Origin: Haloterrigena sp. H1 | GTDB lineage: Archaea > Halobacteriota > Halobacteria > Halobacteriales > Natrialbaceae | DNA: 64,000 bases | Reading direction: 5' to 3' | Assembly: GCF_005938085.1 (NCBI RefSeq) | Contig: NZ_SMZK01000002.1 | Location: 496,001 to 560,000 of the forward strand | Shown here: positions 24,784-33,493 of the stretch, in pieces | How the letters are laid out: the number at the start of each line of letters is the position of its first letter | Position numbering within the stretch: position 1 is the first letter of the stretch | Made by a program: the position numbers and the translations under genes | The notes under the pieces: generated by a model | Told to the model about the DNA's origin: nothing | Databases searched by the model: none | The model's input: the letters and a program-made list of their open reading frames with translations, nothing else

Positions 24784-25170
24784 TACGTGTCCATCTGAAC
24801 GGTACCAGATGGCGGACAAAGAACTAACCGTCGTGCTACATCGTCTATCTGTACTGAGCGATCACCAACTCTCATAGATCGCCTCTCATCTCGCGTTGCA
24901 TTCGCGCTGTGTATCTTGTAGAGACTCGACTAACTACCGAACTGTTGTCAGAAGCGTCGTGCAAGATACAGAGGCAGAATGCAGCGGCGAGATATTTCAC
25001 AGAGAACCCAAAGTTGAAATAGAAGCTGATTCGTCGAGGACGAGGTGTTCGAAAGGATCTATGATCTTTCCGCTTGGCCGGTGGGGCGGTCGGGCCCCAG
25101 GGGTGGAGAATCGTTCCCAGATCGTCAGATTAGACGACTGTTTTAACGGTTCTGGCCCCAATAGTTCGGT
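24784..25170. other. Intergenic stretch between two Usp genes
   Basis: No gene is seen. A partial copy of the dispersed repeat (GCGCTGTGTATCT) lies at 24895-24920. The 60 bases before 25171 should hold the promoter of the intact Usp gene. Confidence 0.5.
24895..24920 (+). repeat. Dispersed short repeat, copy 2 (partial)
   Basis: GCGCTGTGTATCTTG matches the core of the copy at 27315-27345; the left part is diverged. Confidence 0.4.
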
Positions 25171-25617
25171 ATGGAACTGCTCGTCGCTGTTGACGGATCC
25201 GGGGAGAGTAATCGGGCGCTTTCGTACGCCACGAATATTGCTAACGCGACCGACGGATCAATCACACTGATCCACGCGATTGAACCGGATATCTATGATA
25301 CTGGCGGTGGAGAGCCGGTCTCCGAATCTGACCGTCGGGACAGGCTGATCATCGATAGCTTTGACGCCGCGGAGGAGGAAGGTCAAGAGATCTTGGACGA
25401 GGCGATCGAGTTTGCCGCGGAGCGAGGACAAACCGTATCTGGCGAATTACGCTACGGCCAACCAGCGAGGATTATAACGGATTACGCTGAGGAGGGGGCG
25501 TTCGAGACGCTCTACCTCGGTCACCGGGGGCGGTCGGAACGAACCATCGAGTTCTTGGGCAGCGTGGCGCGAGACGTCGTCGAGCATGCTACCGTTCCGG
25601 TCACCGTTGTCAGGTAA
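25171..25617 (+). CDS. Universal stress protein
   Basis: A 148-residue single-domain Usp. It starts MELLVAVDGSGESNRALSYA and ends with the nucleotide-binding loop LGHRGRSERTIEFLGSVARDV followed by VPVTVVR. The G-x(2)-G-x(9)-G(S/T)-type loop is present with His and Arg variants. Usp proteins bind ATP or related nucleotides and are induced by stress. It stands alone after the broken paralogue. Confidence 0.88.
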   Translation: MELLVAVDGSGESNRALSYATNIANATDGSITLIHAIEPDIYDTGGGEPVSESDRRDRLIIDSFDAAEEEGQEILDEAIEFAAERGQTVSGELRYGQPARIITDYAEEGAFETLYLGHRGRSERTIEFLGSVARDVVEHATVPVTVVR

Positions 25618-25920
25618 TAACACCAACGAAATTGGAGTTGCCTGCCTTACAAGACATACCCTCTGAGGGCGCAGTAAAAATACTCATTTCATATTAGAAT
25701 AGAGGTATCAAACGCCTTACTACCAAATTACAAGGGTAAATTTCGATTCCACCCTTTCTTACGGTGCCCTCACCCTCTCTATCTCGCAGTCGATTTCTAC
25801 CAACTCCTGCTCCGTAATCGAATCAGCCCACTGGAATTGAGTTCGAGCTCACGGCTCCTCACCCCCGGTCGGTGGGACAGCCATAACCGTACGGCGATCC
25901 TCTACCAAGAGAGAGTCAAC
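25618..25920. other. Intergenic stretch before the CBS-domain gene
   Basis: About 300 bases with no open frame of quality; the sequence is AT-richer around 25680-25750. The promoter of the downstream gene is expected near its right end. Confidence 0.4.
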
Positions 25921-27135
25921 ATGGACATCACCGAGATCGTTTCCACATCGTTCACCGAATTCGACATTGGGACACCGGTCTCGAAGGTCGCAGGTGCGTT
26001 CGAGAACCAGGAACTCGATGTCGTCGTCGTCACGGACGGCGACGAGTATCGCGGCGTCGTCAGCCGTCGACAGCTGGCATCGTCGTCTAATCAGCCCTCC
26101 GCGAAGGTCGGCTCGCAGGTGCAACACGTCCCGGCCGTCGAACGCACCGAAGACGTCCGCGAGGTCGCCCGACTCATGATCGGGAGCGACGCCAAGACAC
26201 TTCCCGTCCTCGACGACGAACGTGTCTATGGTGTCGTGACCGCAGATGCCGTCCTCGCGACCGTCCGTCCGTTCCTCGACGCAGCGACCGTCGACGAGGC
26301 GTACTCGGCCGAGTTGATCAGCGTGACCCCCGAGACCGGTATCGGAAAAGCGCTCAACACGCTGCGGGAATCGGGCATCGCCCATCTCCCGGCCGTCGAA
26401 GACGACGAAGTAGTGGGGATGCTAAGCCTCTACGACGTCATCGAGTTCACGACGCGAGGGGGGAGTCGGAGCCAGGGGGGTTCATCCGGCAACGTCGGCG
26501 GCGGTGGGAAAGCCGCCGGTGGGAGCCACGGGGGCTTCGGCGCGCGCGAAGGGGAGTCTGATCGGATGCTCGATCTGCCGGTCCGGAACCTGATGTCCGA
26601 TGCGGTCGTGACCATCGGGCGAGACGCAACGCTCGACGAGGTGGTTGAGACGATGTTCGAGCAGGAAATCTCTTCGCTCGTCGTCACTGACAGTGAGACG
26701 GGCGAACCCAGCGGGATCGTCACGAAAACGGATGTCATCAAGGCACTCACCTGGGAACAAGATAACGGGCGCCAGCCTGTGCAAGTGTTTGGTCTCGACC
26801 TGCTCGATGGCATGGACTACGACGGCGTCTCCGCATTGATCGAGAGCATGACCTCGAAGTACGGCGATATGCAGGTGATCAAGGCCAGCATCGAACTGCA
26901 AGAGCACAAGGAACAGACCCGGGGCGTGCCGCTCGTGCTGGCACGAATACGGCTGGTCACTGATCGTGGCTACTTCACCGCCGACGGCGAGGGTTACGGC
27001 GCTACCCATGCACTCCGTCTCGCCGCGAATACAGTCGAACGACAACTCCTAAAGGGGAAAACGTACGGCCAATCGAAGAAGCACCCCGACGCTGAGGAGG
27101 AGGAGAAGCTCTACGGCTGGTGGCTCGGTGGATAA
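25921..27135 (+). CDS. CBS-domain protein fused to a ribosome-hibernation-like domain
   Basis: A 404-residue protein. Four CBS motifs are visible (about 5-55, 65-115, 125-178 and 215-270), with a Gly/Ser-rich linker at 180-208. CBS pairs bind adenine nucleotides. The C-terminal 120 residues (SALIESMTSKYGDMQVIKAS, then LVLARIRLVTDRGYFTADGE and LRLAANTVERQLLKGK) follow the strand-helix pattern of HPF/RaiA (S30AE) hibernation factors. An energy-sensing ribosome-silencing factor is a reasonable inference. ATG 25921 (MDITEIVSTSF) is preferred to the upstream 28 codons. Confidence 0.75.
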   Translation: MDITEIVSTSFTEFDIGTPVSKVAGAFENQELDVVVVTDGDEYRGVVSRRQLASSSNQPSAKVGSQVQHVPAVERTEDVREVARLMIGSDAKTLPVLDDERVYGVVTADAVLATVRPFLDAATVDEAYSAELISVTPETGIGKALNTLRESGIAHLPAVEDDEVVGMLSLYDVIEFTTRGGSRSQGGSSGNVGGGGKAAGGSHGGFGAREGESDRMLDLPVRNLMSDAVVTIGRDATLDEVVETMFEQEISSLVVTDSETGEPSGIVTKTDVIKALTWEQDNGRQPVQVFGLDLLDGMDYDGVSALIESMTSKYGDMQVIKASIELQEHKEQTRGVPLVLARIRLVTDRGYFTADGEGYGATHALRLAANTVERQLLKGKTYGQSKKHPDAEEEEKLYGWWLGG

Positions 27136-27618
27136 CGGTATTAGGCACACTTACCGAGCAACGTGGCCCGAGACGACCATCGTGCCTCGATTGCTTACAG
27201 AAGTTGGTTTTACTATCGGCTCCACCCTTTCCCCTTGGACTGGTAAGACTCACCCGGCACGAATGGATCCAGATGGGGCCTTGGCGAACTCGGATTAAAC
27301 AATTTTAAGACAGGTTTGCTGAATATGCGCTGTGTATCTCGCACATCTATCAAAACATGTGTTTCAACTATCAAAACATTCTGTGAGAAGTTCGCAGATG
27401 TAGTTACCGAATTGCTCGACTCAGTTTCAGACATATTTCTGAATAAAAAGTCGTGTTACTAACTACTACTAGGTGACGGCAAGGTCGTGGAACGGACTCA
27501 TACTCTGGCGAAAGCCCGGCAGCGCAACGGCCACCGGCCGTGAGCAGCCCGGACCGTGGAGGTGGTGGGAGGTGGCGGTGACTGCGTTCACACCAGCAAA
27601 AAAGGGGTACCGCTCCGG
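27136..27618. other. Intergenic stretch
   Basis: No gene is seen. It contains the best copy of the dispersed repeat at 27315-27345. The 3' ends of both neighbouring genes face this gap, so terminators are expected, but I cannot point to a clear one. Confidence 0.4.
27315..27345 (+). repeat. Dispersed short repeat, copy 3
   Basis: GCTGAATATGCGCTGTGTAT followed by CTCGCAC. Related intergenic copies are at 6824-6856 and 24895-24920. It may be the end of a lost element. Confidence 0.5.
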
Positions 27619-28515
27619 CTATTCCCACCAGCGGCCGCGCTCGGGGAAGTGGATCGTCGTCCAGCCGGTCACGGCCAGTGAGACACGGCCTTCGTGCCAG
27701 TTCCGGGCAGCCTTGTGAATGCGAACTTGCTCGCCTTCCTCGATCCACGGTGCGTCAGAGGACTTCCAGATCGTCACGCGTGTCTGGCCACTGTCGTCTG
27801 CAATGAGCCCGACCTGTGCGATGCTTGGATGCGAGGGATCCCACAGGGTTTCGACACGCCCTTCGATGCTCACTTCTTTCCGAGAGACCTCCTCGAGTTT
27901 TCCAATGGGAATGACGTGTCCGGGCGCCGTCTGCAGTTCCTCGAACACGTTGACAACCGCACTCGTCAGGTCTTGGCCACCGACGACGGCTTCACTCAAC
28001 CACCGGCTGATCGCTGCTCGAGACCAGCCATCTAACTGCTTCGCGAGTCGCATCGACTGCTTGTTCACGGCCGCCAACTGCTCTTGGGTGAGTTCTGTCC
28101 GGGGATCCGCTCGTTCCGGATCCGCCATCGGATCCACGCTTGCCACCCGTTTTTGGAACTCGAGACGCCGCTCTTTGCTCTGGTTCGCAGCGATCGCTCG
28201 CGTCCGCTTCTCTCGACCTTCTTGTGTTCCTATCTCGGCCTGGGCACTGATCCGCTCGAGTTCATCCTCTCGTGCTCGAATGCGTTCTTCCTGCTCGAGG
28301 GTCGCGCCGTGGATCCGCTCATCGCTCGTGTCTGCGATTCCGTCCGGGTGGTTCGCATCCACCTTTGCTTGGACCTCTTGCTCGACCGTTGCCTCGAATT
28401 CCGGCGTCTCGTCGACGACCGGGAAACCGTCTTTATCGACCGCCTGCTCGCCCGCCTGTTTGAGTGCCTGTTCATCGACCGTAACGACCTTGCTACTCGA
28501 GTTGTTACTAGACAT
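27619..28515 (-). CDS. RPA-like single-stranded DNA-binding (OB-fold) protein
   Basis: A 298-residue haloarchaeal protein of a type often found on plasmids. The N-terminal 110 residues are charged and helical. The C-terminal 100 residues form an OB-fold like archaeal RPA: SIEGRVETLWDPSHPSIAQV, then GLIADDSGQTRVTIWKSSD and VRIHKAARNWHEGRVSLAV, ending WTTIHFPERGRWWE. Binding of single-stranded DNA in replication or repair is expected. No zinc finger is present. The gene is followed by nothing on its strand for 480 bases and preceded by a very GC-rich non-coding block. Confidence 0.8.
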   Translation of the reverse strand: MSSNNSSSKVVTVDEQALKQAGEQAVDKDGFPVVDETPEFEATVEQEVQAKVDANHPDGIADTSDERIHGATLEQEERIRAREDELERISAQAEIGTQEGREKRTRAIAANQSKERRLEFQKRVASVDPMADPERADPRTELTQEQLAAVNKQSMRLAKQLDGWSRAAISRWLSEAVVGGQDLTSAVVNVFEELQTAPGHVIPIGKLEEVSRKEVSIEGRVETLWDPSHPSIAQVGLIADDSGQTRVTIWKSSDAPWIEEGEQVRIHKAARNWHEGRVSLAVTGWTTIHFPERGRWWE

Positions 28516-29237
28516 TGGATCTCACTCGATCCGAAGGCGTTCACGCGCCTGCCACCGCGATGCTACTACATCGCGGTTTTCCGACGACACCGACCGACTA
28601 GATCTATCTGCGCGCTCGCGCTCGCGCCTTCGCGAGCGTCCATCTGGGCGCGAGTGAGAGCGCGCCTGAATGAGGTGTCCCAACCAGCACCGCGCGGCGT
28701 CCCGCCCGAAGCGAGCGGCCAGCTTTAAGCCGTTTCTCGTGTCCGGCCCGGACTGCGGGTCCGTGTCCAGCGCGACTGTCGTCGAGAACGCGCGCCGCAG
28801 TATGGCGCGCGACAGCGCAGGCGGCACCAAGCGCTGGAACGCGAAAACCCGCGAGGGGCGCAACCGAAAACGCGCTTAATGCTGGCGTCGAGACCAGATT
28901 CATTGTAGCCCGGAACGATGAGCGACGCCAGGAGCGAACCGCAGCCCGGAATGGTCGGTCGCGAGCGACGCGGAGGGCGGCACGCGGCGAGCGGAGCGGG
29001 CCGATCCTAAGAGCGAGCAACCGACGCAACAGCAGCCCGATCAATCCACGTGGGTGGGGCTTTCACCTACTATCGAAAGCGGTGATTGCACGCCGCTCAG
29101 TAAGATGTCTACTAGTACAGCTGCTTCAGTAACCCACCCGCCACTACAGCTGCAAATGTTTCGGTCATCCTGTTGATTAAGACTCTCGGACAGCCAAGTT
29201 ACAAAAGTTACTTGTCATTTCCGGCTGGGTTTCGAAC
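28516..29237. other. GC-rich non-coding block upstream of the RPA-like gene
   Basis: About 28,600-29,030 is rich in GCGC, CGAG and GCGAG words, far above the local GC level. Open frames exist on both strands but have no family likeness and an Arg/Ala/Ser-heavy composition, the mark of high GC and not of coding. A perfect 8-bp hairpin lies at 28619-28638. The block could be a structured RNA, a long leader of the RPA-like gene or part of an origin; the sequence does not decide. Confidence 0.45.
28619..28638. repeat. Perfect GC-rich hairpin
   Basis: CGCTCGCG and CGCGAGCG flank a CCTT loop. It lies about 105-120 bases upstream of the RPA-like start codon, inside the GC-rich block. Confidence 0.55.
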
Positions 29238-29717
29238 ATGAACCGTCGTACCCTCCTCACAACACTCGGTGTGCTCAGCGTTTCAGGTTTTGCTGGATGT
29301 TCCCAGTTTCGTAACGACGATGCCCCCGCCGGGAGTCTCCAATTCGAAAATCGAGACAACTTTCCACACAATATCGGGATCTCGCTGATAGACATTGGCG
29401 CTGAAAGTGAGACGACAGCAGATGGCTACACCGTCTCTGGGAACGTGACTGTCCCACCTCAGCAACGAACATTGACCGCCACTTCGTCAATGGATCCCGG
29501 CGAAACTCAGACATTTGAAAATATCTTTACGGAATCAGTATACTATTTAGTTGAGTTCACGCTCGACAGTACTACGCCTGGTGAAAATAGTCGAGTCCCC
29601 TTCAACCCGTCACCGTCTGAAAGGGAGTACTACACCGTCGCAGGAGTTGTAGACTCATTTGGTGAAATCTCGAGGGTGGTTCGTGCAACGGACAATCCCG
29701 GTATGTTCGAACAGTAG
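29238..29717 (+). CDS. Tat-exported lipoprotein, unknown function
   Basis: A 159-residue protein starting MNRRTLLTTLGVLS with a lipobox GFAGC (Cys at about 21), so it should be exported by the Tat system and lipid-anchored outside. The mature part has a beta-rich pattern with a segment FTESVYYLVEFTLDSTTPGE. I do not recognise a family. Similar small lipoprotein genes are at 40769 and 41484. Confidence 0.75.
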   Translation: MNRRTLLTTLGVLSVSGFAGCSQFRNDDAPAGSLQFENRDNFPHNIGISLIDIGAESETTADGYTVSGNVTVPPQQRTLTATSSMDPGETQTFENIFTESVYYLVEFTLDSTTPGENSRVPFNPSPSEREYYTVAGVVDSFGEISRVVRATDNPGMFEQ

Positions 29718-30098
29718 GTCAACCCATATTGTGGCAACTGATACACGTACACTCTGTACAATTACTCATACCCGTTATGATAAGGAAAATAAGGGTCCAG
29801 GCCGCTTCTGCTCTCAGTTCACTCGACATGCTGTGACTCTCAGTTACGACGATCTTTGATTGCTTACTCTCCCTCGGCTGTAATCGCATAATAGTTCGCA
29901 GCGAGGTCTTCGCGAGTGATCCGAGCGAAGGGAAGCGAAATGCGTGCGTCTCGCCAGCCCGGGACTCGAGCGTGCCAGGGGCTCTTGACTGAATCTTGAA
30001 AGCAGTAACAACACTCATGGCAGTTTTCATTAGAAAGAATATTTATCTGGGGATCGGACCTCACAAAATACATTTGGATTAAATAAAATAGGTAATAT
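29718..30098. other. Intergenic stretch with a PadR relic
   Basis: Holds a PadR fragment at about 29840-29903 and an AT-rich promoter-like region (30060-30095) before the beta-propeller gene. Confidence 0.45.
29840..29903 (-). pseudogene. PadR regulator relic
   Basis: The minus strand reads NYYAITAEGE, then TAA where the intact paralogue at 34959 has Gln, then AIKDRRN. This matches NYYAITNEGEQAIEDRRE of that PadR gene. Only about 20 codons remain. Confidence 0.5.
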
Positions 30099-31400
30099 AT
30101 GCCCTCCACTAGACGATTATTCCTTGCGACAGTCGGAACAGCCACTCTCAGTGGATGTGCCAGACTGGATCTCTCTAAAAGTGACAAACAGCGTCTCGCA
30201 CCGAAACCGTTTCTCACTGAGGCGGGTGACTGGGAACATCCTAACTACGATGCAGCAAACACGAATGCTACGCTCGAATACGCGGCTCCTGACACTCTGT
30301 CTGAATCTACTAACTGGGTTGCCACATACACGGCTCGAACTATTGACAACGTTGCTGGACCAATCGTTGCAGACGGAATTGCCTATCTAGTATATGCTGG
30401 CGTTGACCGCGGTGAGGAGTTTGAGCGACTCATTGCCGTTGATGCCCGGACAGGTGAGGAACGATGGCAAGTTGAGATACGTGGCAGTGCCTTTGCCTAT
30501 CCACCGACAGTTGCGGGTGAAACTGTCTTCTGGCTCACATCCGTTGACAAGCTCTATGCGCTAAATACGGCTGATGGGACCATCCAATGGACCCACGACA
30601 GTCGTAACTATAGACGCCCAATCGTTACCCACGGCCTCGTCGTCACTGTCGGTGGAACTCTTAGCGAACCCGTTCTTGAAGCCCTTGATCCGTATACTGG
30701 AACACCATACTGGACTCGCAGTGAGGACAACCGTGACTGGCATCTTGTCGCCGCTAACAACGAAGCGATATACGTGACGCTTAGTGCAGCACATGACGGA
30801 GAGTCGTCAGAACTACACGCATTAGAGCCACACACGGGCGAAACACGATGGAGGAATTCAACAGTTGCACCACGAAACGCAGCAGTGAGATCATCGTATC
30901 TACTCGCGTCAATTGGCAGACCTGATGCACAGAAATTGTTTGCACTAAATCTCACAACACAGGACCTCAAATGGTCAGAAACCGCTGACCTCCAGTATGA
31001 GATGGGCAGGCAGACGATTAACGGTGAGCAGTCTGTTGCGGCTGTTGCTGAGAATCGCTCTCTCGTTCATCATGGTTTTCACGACTATACTCATGATCGT
31101 GTTGAGTGTCGTGACCTCAATAGTGGAAACGTGCTATGGACAGTCGTAGGGGAGGGTGATGGAACAGTTTCCTTTAGTCTACCAGTTATCGCTGGCGGAA
31201 GCATGTACCTTACCGAACACCATGAGCGCAGTGAGGAAACATCGTCCAGTAGACTCCGCGTGTTTGATCTTCAAGACGGTACTGAACAGACGCAGGTAAT
31301 GATATCCGAACAAAGTGTTGGGAGCCCTGTCATCGCTGATGAGCAGGTATTTCTTTCAACATGGTTGCCTCGTAACCGTGTCAGTCTATCGGCCCGATAG
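30099..31400 (+). CDS. PQQ-like beta-propeller lipoprotein
   Basis: A 433-residue exported protein. The N-terminus has MPSTRRLFLATVGTATLSGC, a Tat-like Arg pair and a lipobox. The mature part has at least five propeller blades with the PQQ-repeat signature: LIAVDARTGEERWQVEI, LYALNTADGTIQWTH, LEALDPYTGTPYWTR, LHALEPHTGETRWRN and RDLNSGNVLWTVVG. Such proteins often scaffold or act as dehydrogenase-like surface proteins in haloarchaea; no PQQ ligands can be assigned. The gene is complete. Confidence 0.85.
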   Translation: MPSTRRLFLATVGTATLSGCARLDLSKSDKQRLAPKPFLTEAGDWEHPNYDAANTNATLEYAAPDTLSESTNWVATYTARTIDNVAGPIVADGIAYLVYAGVDRGEEFERLIAVDARTGEERWQVEIRGSAFAYPPTVAGETVFWLTSVDKLYALNTADGTIQWTHDSRNYRRPIVTHGLVVTVGGTLSEPVLEALDPYTGTPYWTRSEDNRDWHLVAANNEAIYVTLSAAHDGESSELHALEPHTGETRWRNSTVAPRNAAVRSSYLLASIGRPDAQKLFALNLTTQDLKWSETADLQYEMGRQTINGEQSVAAVAENRSLVHHGFHDYTHDRVECRDLNSGNVLWTVVGEGDGTVSFSLPVIAGGSMYLTEHHERSEETSSSRLRVFDLQDGTEQTQVMISEQSVGSPVIADEQVFLSTWLPRNRVSLSAR

Positions 31401-31617
31401 GATGCAACACTAAGTTCAGAGTATCACACTGATGTGGCAAAGTAACTGCTCAAGATATGATAGTGACTAGACGAGTTTTGACCGGTATGTGGTTTACCTG
31501 TATTGACCGTTCACCTATCCACGGTTCGCCTCTTATCAGACGGAACTTCGGAACAGAACCAAGTGTCCACTACAGACTTTTCCTCGAGAGTCGCTCTTCA
31601 TTACCTCCAGCGTCGAC

Positions 31618-31896
31618 TTACTCCTCGCGATCGGACAACCTCTCCGACAACCGGTCCAGTTTCTCTTGTGCAGACTCACGGCGGTCTCGAGTGGCGTCCG
31701 GTCGATATTCCATCGACACGATGTCGCCATCCTCGAGCGTCACCGACAACACACCACCATCCGCTTGAGCGGGCTCAGGCAATCGAGCCACAGGGACATC
31801 GACTTGCTCGATCACCTGCTCATTCTCCTCGAGCAAGATCACGGCAACCTCACCGTCCTCAATTCGATCGACAACGCCAGTGTAGGTCCCATCCAT
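31618..31896 (-). CDS. DUF3006 domain protein
   Basis: A 92-residue acidic protein: MDGTYTGVVDRIEDGEVAVI followed by LLEENEQVIEQVDVPVARLP, the DUF3006 pattern, and a coiled-coil tail rich in Glu and Arg. DUF3006 proteins are commonly encoded beside secreted ComEC-like metallo-beta-lactamase proteins, as here, where it lies directly downstream. Start may also be GTG 31905, which would overlap the previous stop codon by 4 bases. Confidence 0.8.
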   Translation of the reverse strand: MDGTYTGVVDRIEDGEVAVILLEENEQVIEQVDVPVARLPEPAQADGGVLSVTLEDGDIVSMEYRPDATRDRRESAQEKLDRLSERLSDREE

Positions 31897-31901
31897 CTTT
31901 C

Positions 31902-33365
31902 TCACCCCATAGCAGGAGCGACAGCTCCATCAATTCCACTGGCGACACTACCTGTGACAAGCGGAGGAGATATCAGAGAGTTCGTCTCGTCGTCGGAATC
32001 AGGTGTCTCCGCAAGGATATCCTCTGGGTCCGTCGAGAACAACTCTTCCGTCTCTACCTCGATTGACGTGCCATCGGTGCGAACCACAATATCGCCGTGG
32101 ACTCCCGTCCAGTACGTTTCGATCTCTCGAGCGGCAAACCGTTCGAGGACCTCATCGCTTGGGTGCCCGTACTGTGAGTCGTAGGCACTCGAGATGATAG
32201 CCGTCTCCGGATCTACGGCATCCACGAAGGCGTCACTCGAGGAGGTCGATGAGCCGTGATGGCCAGCCTTGTAGACATCGCTCTCGAGGTCGCTTCCCCA
32301 CTCATCGACCAGCCGCTGCTCGACACCAGTATCGACATCGCCGGGCGCTAAATACTGGAAGTCGCCAAACTCGAATGCCAGCACCACACTGTTATCATTA
32401 ACGTCGCTCCCAGCGTCCCCGGCAGGTGGGTTCATCACTTGGGCAGAGACATCGCCCTCGAGCGGTAGTTCATCACCGCTTTCGACGATGAGAAGCTCGA
32501 CATCATACTCGTCGACAGCATCGAGATAGTTCGCATAGGTCGCAGAATCCGATGGGACGCCCGAATCGTATGCGGTTCCGACACCCTTACCAGTCGTCTC
32601 GAAGTGCTCGATCACAGCGGCGTGACCACCGATGTGGTCGGCATCAGCGTGTGTCGCGACGAGGTGGTCGATCCGATCAATCCCTTGGGCCTCGAGATAG
32701 GCGATGATCTCACTGCCGTCCTGGCGCCAGTCTCCAGTATCGATCAGGATCGTCTCATTGGCTGGCGTGATGATGAGAGTCGAATCGCCTTGCCCGACGT
32801 CGATGTGGTGAATCTCGAGTTCTCCCTCGACAGTGTCGACAGTGCTCCCGTCGAGTCCATCGCTCTCGTCACCGTGATCGCCCTCTACATCGCCGTCCGA
32901 CGCATCGATATCAATATCGCCGTAGGCGTGCTCGACCACAACTTGGCCACTGGTGTCGACGAGCCGAACCACGTCACCATCGTCTCGCCAGATATTCACG
33001 TTGTATCCCCAGTACAGTTCGTTGTCCGTTGGATCGCCTTCACCGGTCGTTATCTTCACCGCCTCCCCAGACTCCAAGACGAACTCACTTGGAAACGAAA
33101 ACGGAGAGAGGCCGCCATCGACCTGTCCACCCTCTCGGTCACGGAGTTCAAACCCGGATAAATCAACGGATTCATCGGCAGTATTCTCAAGAACGATGTA
33201 CTCCTCGTCGGGCGATACGTCCTTGACATTCATATCAACAACCTCGAGAGCATTCCCAACGGTCTGAGAGTCGCCAATCGCATCCTCGGGGCCGCCGGTG
33301 TCGCTCGCACATCCCGCAAGAACGACGAGGAGCGCCACGGAAACCACGAGGGTTGCTCGGTTCAT
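31902..33365 (-). CDS. Lipoprotein with lamin-tail and ComEC-like metallo-beta-lactamase domains
   Basis: A 487-residue protein with lipobox LAGC (Cys at about 19). Residues 40-150 form a lamin-tail domain (DVSPDEEYIVLENTADESVD, then DLSGFELRDREGG). Residues 185-440 form the MBL fold of ComEC/Rec2-type proteins, with HADADHIGG as the metal motif, GDVDTG, and KAGHHGSSTSSSD. ComEC-type MBL domains are thought to act as nucleases during DNA uptake. In this surface-anchored version an extracellular nuclease role is inferred. It is followed by its usual DUF3006 partner. Confidence 0.88.
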   Translation of the reverse strand: MNRATLVVSVALLVVLAGCASDTGGPEDAIGDSQTVGNALEVVDMNVKDVSPDEEYIVLENTADESVDLSGFELRDREGGQVDGGLSPFSFPSEFVLESGEAVKITTGEGDPTDNELYWGYNVNIWRDDGDVVRLVDTSGQVVVEHAYGDIDIDASDGDVEGDHGDESDGLDGSTVDTVEGELEIHHIDVGQGDSTLIITPANETILIDTGDWRQDGSEIIAYLEAQGIDRIDHLVATHADADHIGGHAAVIEHFETTGKGVGTAYDSGVPSDSATYANYLDAVDEYDVELLIVESGDELPLEGDVSAQVMNPPAGDAGSDVNDNSVVLAFEFGDFQYLAPGDVDTGVEQRLVDEWGSDLESDVYKAGHHGSSTSSSDAFVDAVDPETAIISSAYDSQYGHPSDEVLERFAAREIETYWTGVHGDIVVRTDGTSIEVETEELFSTDPEDILAETPDSDDETNSLISPPLVTGSVASGIDGAVAPAMG

Positions 33366-33493
33366 ATACGGGTCATCTCACGAGACGCGTTTGAGTGTTC
33401 CGTCCAATGGGGGAGCCTCGTCGACGCCACATCTCAACAATCGCCAAGGATTGGCTACTAGTCGGTCACGAGCGACTCTAGATACGGGACACT

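Noticed and set aside
28604..29044. Open frames in the GC-rich block on both strands
   Set aside because: Arg/Ala/Ser-rich, overlapping each other on both strands, with no family likeness; they follow from high GC.
29215..29245. TTCGAA-type word that recalls a tRNA T-loop
   Set aside because: No acceptor, D or anticodon stem can be drawn around it.
29864..30217. Minus-strand frame of 117 codons
   Set aside because: Only its last 15 codons match PadR; the rest crosses the promoter and start of the beta-propeller gene.
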